Assembly: GCF_001567565.1 (NCBI RefSeq)
Contig: NZ_LSSW01000033.1
Location: 123,443 to 187,442 of the forward strand
Length of the DNA stretch: 64,000 bases
Direction of reading: 5' to 3'
Source of the DNA: Ectopseudomonas composti
GTDB taxonomy: Bacteria; Pseudomonadota; Gammaproteobacteria; Pseudomonadales; Pseudomonadaceae
The notes beneath the pieces were generated by a model, which was given only the letters and a program-made list of their open reading frames with translations, made no database searches and was not told the origin of the DNA. Position 1 is the first letter of the stretch. The number at the start of each line of letters is the position of its first letter. Both the position numbers and the translations under genes were made by a program. Shown here in pieces: positions 45,968-54,782 of the stretch.

Positions 45968-46108
45968 GGGTTTGTACGAAAAGTCGTCGAGCGAAGGTCA
46001 GGCGAGGCAAAAACGGGTGAGGAAGCGGAGTTTACGAGCTGTAAATGAGCATTCCGAACCTGTTTTTAACGAAGCATTACCGAGCGCAGGCACTTTTCGT
46101 ACAGAGCC
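45968..46108. mobile_element. 141-base MITE-like element with TA flanks
   Basis: Ends are inverted repeats: GGGTTTGTACGAAAAGT on the left and, read from the other strand, GGCTCTGTACGAAAAGT on the right (15 of 17 identical). The dinucleotide TA stands directly outside both ends, as after IS630/Tc1-type insertion. Inside there is no gene. It fits a non-autonomous element mobilised by a transposase elsewhere. Confidence 0.7.
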
Positions 46109-46175
46109 TAGAGAGCGCAGCCAACCGTGAGGTGAGGGCCAAGCGCAGTGGTCCGGTGCCAAGCACTCGTTCCGC

Positions 46176-47069
46176 TCACATCCGGTGATGCTCCAGCAGA
46201 AAATCCACGAACACCCGCACCCGTGCCGGCATCGCCGAGCCGCCGACGAACACTGCATGGATCGGCTCGCAGTCGCCGGGGTTGAAGGCTTGCAGCAGTG
46301 GCACCAGATCGCCTCGCTGGATGTCCTCGGCCACGGTGAATTCGCCGATGCGCGCGATGCCGGCGCCGACACGGGCGAATTGCGCCAGCGCCTCGCCGCT
46401 GCTGCATTCGATATTGCCGCAGACCTTGAGGGAGAACGCCTGGCCGTCATGCACGAAAGGCCAGTTGGGTTCGGCGCGGCGGAAGTTGAAGCGCAGGCAG
46501 TTGTGTTGTAGCAGGTCCTGCGGCTGCTGCGGTGTGCCGTGGCGCTCTAGGTAATCGGGGGAGGCCACCACCACCTGGCCGGTTTCGCCGACCTTGCGGG
46601 CGGTCAACGGGCTGTCCGGCAGATAGCCGAAACGCACGGCGACGTCAGCCTGGCCGCCGAGGATGTCGACCACCTCGTCGCCCAGGCTGAGGTCGACGGT
46701 GATGTTCGGGTAGCGCGCGCTGAATTCCGCCACCAGCGGCACGATGGTCATCCGCCCATGGCCGAGCGCGGCACTGACACGCAAGCGCCCGCGAGGCACG
46801 CCCTGGTCGGTGATGGCTTCTTCGACTTCCGCCATGTCGGCGAGGATGCGCCGGGCGCCGCGCAGGTACGCCTCGCCCTCGGCGGTAAAGGTGATCGCGC
46901 GGGTGGTGCGCAGCAGCAGGCGGGCGCCAAGGCGCTGCTCGGTACGGGCAATGATGCGGCTGACCGCCGAGGGTGTCAGCCCCAGTGCACGGGAGGCGGC
47001 CGACAAGCTGCCTTCTTCCGCCACGCTGGCGAACACCACCATCTCACCTGATCGGCCGTTGAAGTCCAT
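46176..47069 (-). CDS. LysR-family transcriptional regulator
   Basis: A 297-residue regulator with HTH (MVVFASVAEEGSLSAASRALGLTPSAVSRIIARTEQRLGARLL) and effector domain (GRLRVSAALGHGRMTIVPLVAEF, LSLGDEVVDILGGQADVAVRFG) of the CrgA/DsdC-like group. The ATG at 47069 has GGAG 8 bases ahead; an ATG at 47108 is less likely. Divergent from the MFS gene at 47165 with a 95-base gap, the likely regulated target. Confidence 0.92.
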   Translation of the reverse strand: MDFNGRSGEMVVFASVAEEGSLSAASRALGLTPSAVSRIIARTEQRLGARLLLRTTRAITFTAEGEAYLRGARRILADMAEVEEAITDQGVPRGRLRVSAALGHGRMTIVPLVAEFSARYPNITVDLSLGDEVVDILGGQADVAVRFGYLPDSPLTARKVGETGQVVVASPDYLERHGTPQQPQDLLQHNCLRFNFRRAEPNWPFVHDGQAFSLKVCGNIECSSGEALAQFARVGAGIARIGEFTVAEDIQRGDLVPLLQAFNPGDCEPIHAVFVGGSAMPARVRVFVDFLLEHHRM

Positions 47070-47164
47070 TTGTGCTCCGTAAGCAAAGGTGTTTGCCAGA
47101 AATGCCATCTACCGCCGTCGAGGTTTGGATCCTAGCATTCGCGGCATAGATGAGGAGACATTTC

Positions 47165-48334
47165 ATGCGTATCAATCCACCACTCGTTGCACTCGCCATC
47201 GGCGCCTTCGGCATCGGTGTTACCGAGTTCGCCCCCATGGGCATGTTGCCAGGTATCGCCAGTGATCTCGGCGTTTCCATTCCCGCAGCCGGCCTGCTGG
47301 TCAGCGCTTATGCCATCGGCGTGCTGCTCGGCGCGCCACTGATGACCCTGACCACCGGACGGATTCCCCGGCGCTATTTGCTGATCGGCCTGATGGCCAT
47401 CTTCACCCTGGGCAACCTGATGTCCGCACTGGCCACCGACTACAGCAGCTTGCTGATCGCCCGCGTGGTGACCTCGCTGAACCACGGCGCCTTCTTCGGC
47501 GTGGGCTCCATCGTCGCTGCTAGCGTGGTCGCACCGGACAAGCGCGCCGGGGCGGTGGCGGCGATGTTCATGGGCCTGACCCTGGCGACCATCGGCGGCG
47601 TGCCGCTGGCGGCCTGGTTCGGTGAATTATTGGGCTGGCGCACGGCCTTTGCGGGCATTACCGGCCTTGGCGTATTGGCCATGCTCGCGCTGTGGTTCGC
47701 GCTACCCAACGTGCCGCTACCGAAGAGCGACGGCGTGCTGGCGGAAATCCGCGTGCTGGGCCGTGGCCCGGTGCTGGCAGCGCTGGCGCTGACCGTGGTC
47801 GGTTCGAGTGCGATGTTCACCGTGTTCACCTATATCGCACCAATCCTCGGTAGCGAGACGCATGCCTCGACTGCCTTCATCACCGCGATGCTGGTGCTGT
47901 ATGGCGTGGGCCTGACCCTGGGCAACATGTGGGGCGGCAAGGCGGCGGATCGCTCCGTCGATCGCACCCTGATCGTCTCGCTGAGTGCGCTGATTCTAGT
48001 CTTGCTGGCCTTTACCGTACTGATGCGCTGGCCGCTGCCGGCCGCCGTGGCCATCCTGACCTGGGGCATCGCCAGCTTCGCCATCGTGCCGCCGCTGCAG
48101 ATGCGTGTGATGGAAGCGTCCAAGGCCGCGCCCAACCTGGCCTCGGCGGTGAATATCGGCGCCTTCAACCTCGGTAACGCGATTGGTGCGGCGCTGGGCG
48201 GCGCGGTGATCAATGCCGGTCTGGGCTATCCGGCGATTTCCCTGGCCGGCGCAGCGATGGCGGGGGTGGGGTTGCTGATGGTGCTGGGGTTTGCCTGGCG
48301 TTCCAGGGCGGTGGCTGCCGCGGTGGTGCAGTAG
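47165..48334 (+). CDS. MFS transporter (AraJ/YdhP type)
   Basis: A 389-residue twelve-helix permease of the DHA1 drug/sugar efflux branch. ALAIGAFGIGVTEFAPMGMLPGIASDLGVS at the start and the loop GAPLMTLTTGRIPRR after helix 2 are typical. ATG 47165 is chosen because GAGGAG sits 7 bases before it and the length then equals that of E. coli YdhP. Probably controlled by the divergent LysR gene. Substrate not known. Confidence 0.92.
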   Translation: MRINPPLVALAIGAFGIGVTEFAPMGMLPGIASDLGVSIPAAGLLVSAYAIGVLLGAPLMTLTTGRIPRRYLLIGLMAIFTLGNLMSALATDYSSLLIARVVTSLNHGAFFGVGSIVAASVVAPDKRAGAVAAMFMGLTLATIGGVPLAAWFGELLGWRTAFAGITGLGVLAMLALWFALPNVPLPKSDGVLAEIRVLGRGPVLAALALTVVGSSAMFTVFTYIAPILGSETHASTAFITAMLVLYGVGLTLGNMWGGKAADRSVDRTLIVSLSALILVLLAFTVLMRWPLPAAVAILTWGIASFAIVPPLQMRVMEASKAAPNLASAVNIGAFNLGNAIGAALGGAVINAGLGYPAISLAGAAMAGVGLLMVLGFAWRSRAVAAAVVQ

Positions 48335-48433
48335 GAGCAAGGCTTACTGACGGCCAAGTGCGTAGAGCGTACGGGGGCGATCCGATCCACCCGGCGCGCT
48401 ACGCACGGCCAGTGTCTGCTTTCGATGCCTGCC

Positions 48434-49657
48434 TCACTGCGCGGCATCGATGGCCTTGGCCCAGGCCTGTAAGGCGTCTCGAGCGGCCAAGGCGATCTCC
48501 TTGTCGCTACGGCCGGCGAATTCACGCTCCAGCGCATCCGCCGCGATCAACCCGGCGATGGTTGGCTTACCGACTGCGTCGGTCAGATCCAGCCATTCAA
48601 TCCAGCTCGCAGGCGTGTCGTACCAGCGCAAGTAGCCGGTTGGCGAGCGGGGCCACCAGCGCTGCTCGAACTGCAGCACGACCTTTTCCAGCTTACCCAT
48701 GCCCAGGTGGGCCAGCGCATCGCGTTGGGCCGGCGGCAATTCGGGGAGAAAGCGCAGGGTCTTGAGTACGCCGAGTGGCACGGTGCAGATGCAGAAGTCG
48801 CCACGCTCATCGTTGATGCGCAGCTCGCCGTCACGCCAGTCGATCTGGCTGACGGGCTGGCCCAAGCGGATGTCGAGCCCGCTGGCCAAATGCTCGATGA
48901 TCTGGCTATAGCCGCCGGGCAGAAAGCGATCTTCGTTACCGACGCCTTCCTCGTCGAGGGATTCCACCGAAAGCTGGGTAAGCGGCAGGCAGGCCTCGAT
49001 AATCAGGTTGCCGTCGATCGCATAACGCGTTGTCCGGGCTTGGGCGGGCTCCAGACCTGCCAGATAGCGCTCGATGCCTTCGGCCAGGGGCAGGCTGCGG
49101 TCGACACCCTGGCGCAGTGCCTGCCAGGCTTCATTGATACCCTGAACCGCGCCATCGCTGGCGGCAGACAGCGGTTGACTGAAATCGGTCGCCACCATGG
49201 TTAACCCGAGGTGCTCCGCTTCGCGAGCCAAGGCGTTGTCCGCGAACTGCTGCAGCCAGGCCGCGCCGACATCCACGGTCACTTCGCCCAGTTGCAGGCT
49301 ATGGGTGCGTCCGCCAATGCGCTCGCGCGCCTCGATCACCACGCAGTCGATACCATTGGCGCGCAGATGACGGGCAGCCCCCAAGCCAGCGCAGCCCGCA
49401 CCTATCACGATCACTCGTCGGGCTCCGGCTTGTACGGCGAGGCGGGCCGCGCGAATGCCGTCGTCCCAGGCGCCGTGGGTCATGGCGGGCGCCTCGGGAT
49501 TGCAGGCTTCGCCAGCGATGACGAGGCGCCCATCCAGGCACTCGCCCAGCACATGTCGATGTTGCGGCCTGCCGCCAGGCAGCAGGGTGCTGTATGCCCC
49601 CAGGCTGTAAGCATCGTCACACCAGTGGGTGACGTGCCAGGCGGTGGGCTGATACAT
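48434..49657 (-). CDS. flavin amine oxidase with circularly permuted order
   Basis: A 407-residue FAD protein of the monoamine oxidase family. The usual N-terminal dinucleotide motif GAGCAG is not at the start but at residues 86-91, with Glu109 (VVIEARERIGGRTH) and GAAWLQQ following. The first 75 residues instead match what normally ends the family: WCDDAYSLGAYSTLLPGG, then RLVIAGEA and HGAWDDGIRAA. The C-terminus stops at ALQAWAKAIDAAQ, just before where that segment should be. The start at 49657 has its own GGGAG site, so the order appears real. Substrate unknown. The bases 48335-48433 downstream are empty. Confidence 0.88.
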   Translation of the reverse strand: MYQPTAWHVTHWCDDAYSLGAYSTLLPGGRPQHRHVLGECLDGRLVIAGEACNPEAPAMTHGAWDDGIRAARLAVQAGARRVIVIGAGCAGLGAARHLRANGIDCVVIEARERIGGRTHSLQLGEVTVDVGAAWLQQFADNALAREAEHLGLTMVATDFSQPLSAASDGAVQGINEAWQALRQGVDRSLPLAEGIERYLAGLEPAQARTTRYAIDGNLIIEACLPLTQLSVESLDEEGVGNEDRFLPGGYSQIIEHLASGLDIRLGQPVSQIDWRDGELRINDERGDFCICTVPLGVLKTLRFLPELPPAQRDALAHLGMGKLEKVVLQFEQRWWPRSPTGYLRWYDTPASWIEWLDLTDAVGKPTIAGLIAADALEREFAGRSDKEIALAARDALQAWAKAIDAAQ

Positions 49658-50117
49658 GGAAAACTCCCTTTCAATGCGGTGCCTGTCATGGCGTCAGGCG
49701 AGCGGCGGAATATCTCAGTTGCCGTGAACGATGGCCAGTTCTTGGGAGCAATCAGGGCAGGCCGCAATGTTGAATGCCTGTAAGATGCTGTAGGCAAGCC
49801 CGGTGTGAGCATGGCGATACCACGCAAACACCAGTTGCGGACGCTGGAGTGTCGAGGGCTGCGTTCCCGAGCGATCATCTTCTACCCGGTTGCTGGACTT
49901 CTCGCTGGCGCTGCTATCCCAGGCGCTGAGTTGTTTCGAGTATCGACGGTGCTTGACGCAAAGGTGGACAAGCTTCGCGTTGTCCACCCTACATCGCGCT
50001 TCAGGGTAGGGTGGATGACGCTTTTCTCATCCACCGTTGCGGCTAGAAAGGGACGGATTAAATAGATCTGTCCCATTTCGTTGATCAGAGTGGCAGCGGG
50101 AAGGCCGGCATCAAGTT
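49658..50117. other. 460-base spacer with a dispersed repeat
   Basis: No credible gene in either direction. Leftward promoter of the amine oxidase gene should be near 49660-49720. The right half contains the GGTGGA repeat annotated separately. A stretch near 49800-49900 resembles degraded coding sequence but no family can be read from it. Confidence 0.5.
49963..50035. repeat. dispersed double-hairpin repeat (copy A)
   Basis: GGTGGACAA ... TTGTCCACC (49963-49988) followed by GGTGGATGA ... TCATCCACC (50010-50035). Two small hairpins separated by CCTACATCGCGCTTCAGGGTA. Related copies are at 51980-52005 and 53437-53510, and a short form lies inside hrpA at 60413-60436. Confidence 0.8.
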
Positions 50118-51158
50118 CTAGAACTGGGTCACCACCGTAACGCCGGTGCCCTCGAAACGATCCATATTCACCAGCGCATCGATTGACTGCTCCAGGCTGA
50201 TGGTTTTACCAACCAGCTTCTCGGGCGCCAACTTGCCGGACGTAATCATCTCGATCATGGCGTCATAGCGGTGTGCTTGCATGCCATGGCTGCCGTAAAT
50301 TTCCAGCTCGTGAGCGATCACCTTGCTCATCGGGATCGCCGGCTTGGCGTGGTCGGCGAGCATCAGGCCGACCTGGACGTGCCTGCCGCGACGGCGCAGA
50401 TTGTTGATGGAGTTGAAGCAGGTTGTTGGGTGCCCCAATGCATCGAGCGATACGTGGGCGCCCCCGCGGGTGATCTCCATGACCGCCTCGGCTACGTCCG
50501 CCACCTGAGCCGCATTCACCGTCGCCACGGCGCTCAGGGAGCGAGCCAACGCCAGCTTGTCGTCGGCGATATCGATCGCGATGACATTGGCGCCAATGGC
50601 CTGGGCGATCATCACGGCCGATAGGCCCACACCGCCGCAGCCGTGCACGGCTACCCACTCGCCGGCGCGGACCTTGCCTTGATCGACAATCGCCCGAAAT
50701 GAGGTGACGAAGCGGCAACCCAGGCTGGCGGCCGTTGCGTAGTCCATGTGCTCAGGTAGTGCGACCAGATTCAGGTCGGCCTGGTGGATGCCCACATATT
50801 CTGCGAACGAGCCCCAATGGGTAAAACCTGGCTGAAACTGAGTGTGGCAGACCTGCTGGTTGCCGCTGTTGCACTCGGGGCAGGCGCCGCAACCACCGAC
50901 GAAAGGCACGGTCACGCGGTCACCCACTTTCCACTTGGTCACATCACGGCCAACCTCCGCCACGACGCCGGCCAGCTCGTGCCCTGGTACGTGCGGCAAC
51001 TGGATGTCCGGATCATGGCCTTTCCAGCCATGCCAGTCGCTGCGGCATACACCCGTCCCCTTGACCTGAATGACCACGCCGTGGCGTTCCGCGCTGGGGT
51101 CGGCGACCGTCATCAGGCGCGGCGGCTGGGAAAATGCTTCGTAGACTACGGCTTTCAT
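50118..51158 (-). CDS. zinc-dependent alcohol dehydrogenase
   Basis: A 346-residue medium-chain dehydrogenase. Catalytic zinc residues Cys38 and His60-Glu61 (GTGVCRSD, GHELAG); structural zinc site Cys90, Cys93, Cys96 and Cys104; NAD-binding GCGGVG followed by ANVIAIDIADDKL. ATG 51158 restores the typical MKAVVYEAF start. Divergent from an Lrp/AsnC regulator across 218 AT-rich bases, which probably controls it. Substrate unknown; the sequence is of the general alcohol/threonine dehydrogenase type. Confidence 0.93.
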   Translation of the reverse strand: MKAVVYEAFSQPPRLMTVADPSAERHGVVIQVKGTGVCRSDWHGWKGHDPDIQLPHVPGHELAGVVAEVGRDVTKWKVGDRVTVPFVGGCGACPECNSGNQQVCHTQFQPGFTHWGSFAEYVGIHQADLNLVALPEHMDYATAASLGCRFVTSFRAIVDQGKVRAGEWVAVHGCGGVGLSAVMIAQAIGANVIAIDIADDKLALARSLSAVATVNAAQVADVAEAVMEITRGGAHVSLDALGHPTTCFNSINNLRRRGRHVQVGLMLADHAKPAIPMSKVIAHELEIYGSHGMQAHRYDAMIEMITSGKLAPEKLVGKTISLEQSIDALVNMDRFEGTGVTVVTQF

Positions 51159-51376
51159 GGAGCACCTCTGATTGAGCAATCACTACGGCGTCAGCTCGGC
51201 ACCTCTGTATACGCAATCGCGAGGTAAGGGCACCGGCGTATTTATATGTGCAACCGCGTTGCATTGTTGGGTGATGGAACCTTGTATTTATTATGGATAA
51301 ACGCCCTGAAATTACCTTTCAGAATAAGATTGACAATGCATGTAGTGTGAAATGATCCTTCAGAAGTGCTTTTAAT

Positions 51377-51874
51377 ATGAAGGGATCTTTTGTGCCGATT
51401 GCCGTTGATAAAGTAGATATTGCAATCTGTGATCGACTGCAGCGTGACGGCAGGTTGTCGAACGTGAAGCTCGCGCAGGAAGTTGCCCTTAGCGAAGCCT
51501 CCTGTTGGCGCAGGCAGAAGCGCCTCGAAGAATGTGGCGTTATCGAGGGATACCAGGCCGTTCTAAACCGCAAGAAATTGGGGCTTGGGGTCATGGCCTT
51601 CGTACAGATTTCCTGTACCGATCACAGCGAAGAGGCGACCGCCAGATTCGAAAGCATCATCGCGTCCGCGCCTCAGGTGCTCAGTTGCCACAACACTACT
51701 GGCGAGGCCGACTTCCTGCTGCAGGTGGTGGCACGCGATCTGGATAGTTACAGCCGGTTCGTCGAGAAAGTGCTGAGGGCGTTGCCGGGTGTCTCCAGCA
51801 TTCGGTCCAACCTTTCACTGCGGGAAATGAAGACCACCAACCGGCTCCCCGCTAGCGAGATCCTGAGCACCTGA
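51377..51874 (+). CDS. Lrp/AsnC-family transcriptional regulator
   Basis: A 165-residue regulator: HTH (VDIAICDRLQRDGRLSNVKLAQEVALSEASCWRRQKRLEECGVI) and the ligand-sensing RAM domain (LQVVARDLDSYSRFVEKVLRALPGVSSIRSNLSLREMK). ATG 51377 or GTG 51392 could start it; both leave the HTH complete. Such proteins respond to amino acids. Divergent from an alcohol dehydrogenase gene. The upstream 200 bases are clearly AT-richer than the window average. Confidence 0.92.
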   Translation: MKGSFVPIAVDKVDIAICDRLQRDGRLSNVKLAQEVALSEASCWRRQKRLEECGVIEGYQAVLNRKKLGLGVMAFVQISCTDHSEEATARFESIIASAPQVLSCHNTTGEADFLLQVVARDLDSYSRFVEKVLRALPGVSSIRSNLSLREMKTTNRLPASEILST

Positions 51875-51979
51875 GACATTGCGATGGCGATTCTGAAACG
51901 CCCTCTGCACAGAAGCGAGGCAGCAGTATTGGCGGATCGTAGGTAGTAGGCACTCCATCCGGGTGGCGCCATCATAAAA

Positions 51980-52005
51980 GGTGGACAAGCTGCGCGTTGT
52001 CCACC
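51980..52005. repeat. dispersed hairpin repeat (copy B)
   Basis: GGTGGACAA ... TTGTCCACC followed by CTACG. Same hairpin as the first half of the copy at 49963; the second half is missing. Confidence 0.75.
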
Positions 52006-52054
52006 CTACGTCTCGGTCTCACCGTTGCGAGGCGCTATCAGCCCTGCCATCGCC

Positions 52055-52441
52055 TCAGATCCATATATCGTTCGCCGCCGTCAGGTCGCCACCCTCATGG
52101 CCTGTGTTCACAATGCCGCGCGGCTCAATCATCATGAGCTTTGCTTCGCCTTGCGCTGCCGTGCGGTGTTCCACGCCCCGTGGAACGACGTAGAGCTCCC
52201 CAGGATTCACATAGACGCACCCCTCCGGTAAGTCGATGCGCAAGACACCCTCGAGCACCAGAAATGCCTCGTCAGTTTCCGGGTGCGAATGCCAGATGAA
52301 TTCACCTTCAATTCGTACAACCTTGAACTGGTAGTCGTTCATCTCGGCAACGACTCTAGGACTCCACTGTTGGTCGATCAGCGAGGCCTTGTATTTCAGG
52401 TCGATGGCGAGGGGAGCTTGTTGATGATGGGAGTCAGGCAT
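52055..52441 (-). CDS. cupin-domain protein
   Basis: A 128-residue single cupin. Metal ligands His51, His53 and Glu58 (WHSHPETDEAFLVLEG) and His92 (PRGVEHRT) are all present, so it can bind a metal and may be an isomerase, dioxygenase or sensor. It lies 71 bases downstream of the AraC gene on the same strand. No substrate can be given. Confidence 0.88.
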   Translation of the reverse strand: MPDSHHQQAPLAIDLKYKASLIDQQWSPRVVAEMNDYQFKVVRIEGEFIWHSHPETDEAFLVLEGVLRIDLPEGCVYVNPGELYVVPRGVEHRTAAQGEAKLMMIEPRGIVNTGHEGGDLTAANDIWI

Positions 52442-52512
52442 GACGGATCCTCTGGATTGGGAGTCATCAGCCTATCGATGCGAAAAACGCCATTCTTGTA
52501 CGATCCTGCACG

Positions 52513-53328
52513 TTAATGTGTGGAGCGCAGGCGTTCCAACCAGCGCCAGGGCGGCACGCCATAGCAGCGGGTGAAGTGCCGGGTCATGTGGCTTTGGTCG
52601 TGAAAACCGGCAGCCAGGGCGGCGTCCACTAACGAGAAGCCGTCCAAGGCAAGCCGCCGAAAGCAGTCCAGGCGACGTAGCGTGACAAAACGATAGGGGC
52701 TGGTGCCGTAAAGCACGCGGAAGTCTCGTGACAGGCTCCAGCGTTCGCGCCCGCTTACCTGTTCGAGCATTTCCAGAGTAATGCTGGAGTGCAGGTGCGC
52801 CATGATGAATTCGCGGACACGCTCGGCTGCACGGTAATCCAGATGCTTGCGGCCGCGCGGCTTACCTGCGACAGCATGCAAGGCCATCGCCAGGTCATAG
52901 AGCGCGTCCTGCTCTTCCAGCCTTTCCAGCGGATGATCCAGCGCTTGCACGAATGCTTCACTGGCGCGGTACAGACGCGGATCGCTCGAGAGGCCGCCTG
53001 CTATGAAAGGCAGGGGCTTGCCGTCCAGCACGTTCTGGATCAAAGCCGGGTCGACGTATGCCATGCGGTAACGGAAACCTGCATCCGTGCCGGCCATACC
53101 GTCATGTAACTCATCTGGGTGTAGTACGAGCGTGTTGCCAGGGATGCCGTGACGCAGTGAGCCCTTGTAGTTGAAGCTCTGCACACCTGCGAGCGTCCGT
53201 CCAATTGAATAGGTGTCATGGCGATGCGGCTCGTAGCCATGGCCACCGAACCACGCCTCGATACGCTCCACTCCACTGGGTAGAGTGCTTCGTATGACCC
53301 AATCAGACGGGGTCGTTTCGCTATCCAT
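52513..53328 (-). CDS. AraC-family transcriptional regulator
   Basis: A 271-residue regulator with an N-terminal cupin-like sensing domain (GYEPHRHDTYSIGRTLAGVQSF, LHPDELHDGMAGTDAGFRYRM) and two C-terminal HTH motifs (SITLEMLEQVSGRERWSLSRDFRVLYGTSPYRF and SLVDAALAAGFHDQSHMTRHFTRCYGVPPWRW). It probably regulates the cupin gene behind it. Confidence 0.92.
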   Translation of the reverse strand: MDSETTPSDWVIRSTLPSGVERIEAWFGGHGYEPHRHDTYSIGRTLAGVQSFNYKGSLRHGIPGNTLVLHPDELHDGMAGTDAGFRYRMAYVDPALIQNVLDGKPLPFIAGGLSSDPRLYRASEAFVQALDHPLERLEEQDALYDLAMALHAVAGKPRGRKHLDYRAAERVREFIMAHLHSSITLEMLEQVSGRERWSLSRDFRVLYGTSPYRFVTLRRLDCFRRLALDGFSLVDAALAAGFHDQSHMTRHFTRCYGVPPWRWLERLRSTH

Positions 53329-53436
53329 GAGACATGCTCTCGATCATGCAGGGGGGATGCATCTGCGGCTATTCAATATAGAGAGCTTGCCTATTCATGT
53401 CTGCTCTTTGCCTGCGGAGGTATCGATACCGTGCAG

Positions 53437-53510
53437 CAGGGTGCAAGCTTCGCGTTGTCCACCCTACATCGCGCTTCAGCAGAGGGTGGATGACGCTCTT
53501 CTCATCCACC
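53437..53510. repeat. dispersed double-hairpin repeat (copy C)
   Basis: CGCGTTGTCCACCCTACATC then GGTGGATGA (53485-53493) ... TCATCCACC (53502-53510). Almost the same as copy A, but the first arm is degraded (GGGTGCAAGC instead of GGTGGACAAGC). It fills most of the spacer before the SDR gene. Confidence 0.75.
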
Positions 53511-53563
53511 GTTGCTGCGGATGTCCGGGTTACTTGTTGGCGGGCATTCCCGCCAGGTTCCCG

Positions 53564-54337
53564 CTAAACCGTCGGCACCGTCCCTCCATCGATGATGAAT
53601 TCAGTGCCAGTAATGGACGCGGCGCGGGGGGAGGCGAGGAAGGCAATGAGATCCGCCACTTCGTCCGGCCTGGATGGGCGACCGAGAGGTATGCCGCCCA
53701 GGGCCTGCATGATGAGTCGCTTGCCGCCTTCATAGTCAGTGCCAGCCTCCTGCGCGAGCCGCTCGGCCAGGGCGACCGATGCTTCGGTTTCGACCCAGCC
53801 CGGCGATACCCGCACCACCCGGACACCCTGAGGCGAGACTTCTTTCGACAGGCTCTTGCTGTACGTGGCGAGTGCTGCTTTGGCTGCAGCGTAACCGGTG
53901 GTGGCTTGCGCCAGGGGCAGGCGGCTCTGGATCGAGGTCACGTGCACGATCACGCCCGCCTGGCGTTCCAGCATCGCCGGGAGCAGGGCACGATCCAGGC
54001 GCACGGCCGGCAGCAGGTTGAGATCGAATTCGCGCTGCCACTGGTCGTCGTCCAGTACCGCGAAGCCGCCAGCGGGGGCCGATGAGCCACCCAGCACATG
54101 GATGATGATGTCCACCTTGCCCAGGCGCTTGCGTGCACCCTCGACCAGGGCGTCGCAGCCTTCACGCGTCGACAGATCGGCCTGGACGAACAGTTCATCC
54201 GGCAGATCCTGGCTCACTTGGCGCGCAGAAGTCAGCACCTTGGCGCCTTCCGCGATGAAGCGGTTCACTACCGCACGGCCGACGCCCTTGGTACCACCAG
54301 TGACCAGTACGTGCTTGTCGTTCAGGTCGAGTTTCAT
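53564..54337 (-). CDS. short-chain dehydrogenase/reductase
   Basis: A 257-residue NAD(P)-dependent oxidoreductase. TGGTKGVGRA at residues 13-22 binds the cofactor; catalytic Ser135, Tyr149 and Lys153 (VTSIQS, GYAAAKAAL); C-terminal SITGTEFIIDGGT. Starts one base inside the stop of the SnoaL-like gene, so the two are co-translated. Likely controlled by the divergent LysR gene at 54783. Substrate unknown. Confidence 0.94.
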   Translation of the reverse strand: MKLDLNDKHVLVTGGTKGVGRAVVNRFIAEGAKVLTSARQVSQDLPDELFVQADLSTREGCDALVEGARKRLGKVDIIIHVLGGSSAPAGGFAVLDDDQWQREFDLNLLPAVRLDRALLPAMLERQAGVIVHVTSIQSRLPLAQATTGYAAAKAALATYSKSLSKEVSPQGVRVVRVSPGWVETEASVALAERLAQEAGTDYEGGKRLIMQALGGIPLGRPSRPDEVADLIAFLASPRAASITGTEFIIDGGTVPTV

Positions 54338-54666
54338 CACGGTGCGATCTCCAGCGAGCGGATCTGGCCATCCATGAGTGCGAACAGGTGTTTGAGCAGC
54401 ACCGGGCTGCCGGGGAAGTCGCCCGCTACGCGTGCGGTGACGGTCAATGCATCGTCTCGTTGTGAGGCCTCCACGGGCTCGACGCGGTAGCTGAAGGCCT
54501 GCCGAGCCTCCTGTTGCCAGGCCACGATGGCGTCGATGCCCTGGTGCGTGCGTTTCTCGTCGATCACCGTCGCGTCCGCGTGGAAGCAGGTGGCAAGGCG
54601 TGCCGGGTCGTCGCCATTGCTGATGGCGAAGTAGGTGTTCACGGCTTCGGGCAGTTGCAGCTTCAT
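54337..54666 (-). CDS. SnoaL/NTF2-like protein
   Basis: A 109-residue protein of the NTF2-like fold: VNTYFAISNGDDPARLATCFHADATVIDEKRTHQGIDAIVAWQ is the family opening, and LLKHLFALMDGQIRSLEIAP the end. Such proteins are small cyclases, isomerases or binding proteins. The ATG at 54666 follows AGAGGAAA. First gene of a two-gene unit with the SDR, divergent from a LysR regulator. Confidence 0.88.
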   Translation of the reverse strand: MKLQLPEAVNTYFAISNGDDPARLATCFHADATVIDEKRTHQGIDAIVAWQQEARQAFSYRVEPVEASQRDDALTVTARVAGDFPGSPVLLKHLFALMDGQIRSLEIAP

Positions 54667-54782
54667 GGCCTGATTTCCTCTCGTAGTGGGTGGGGCGCTA
54701 CGGGAGTGATCTTGCTGCTCGATGGATAATTTGCTCAACTGGGACAGAGTTAATGACCTGTCCCTAATGTCAGGATAATCCA

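Noticed and set aside
49658..50117. Remnant of a full-length amine oxidase upstream of the permuted gene
   Set aside because: The in-frame upstream codons reach a stop within about 15 codons, and no middle-domain motifs can be read in any leftward frame.
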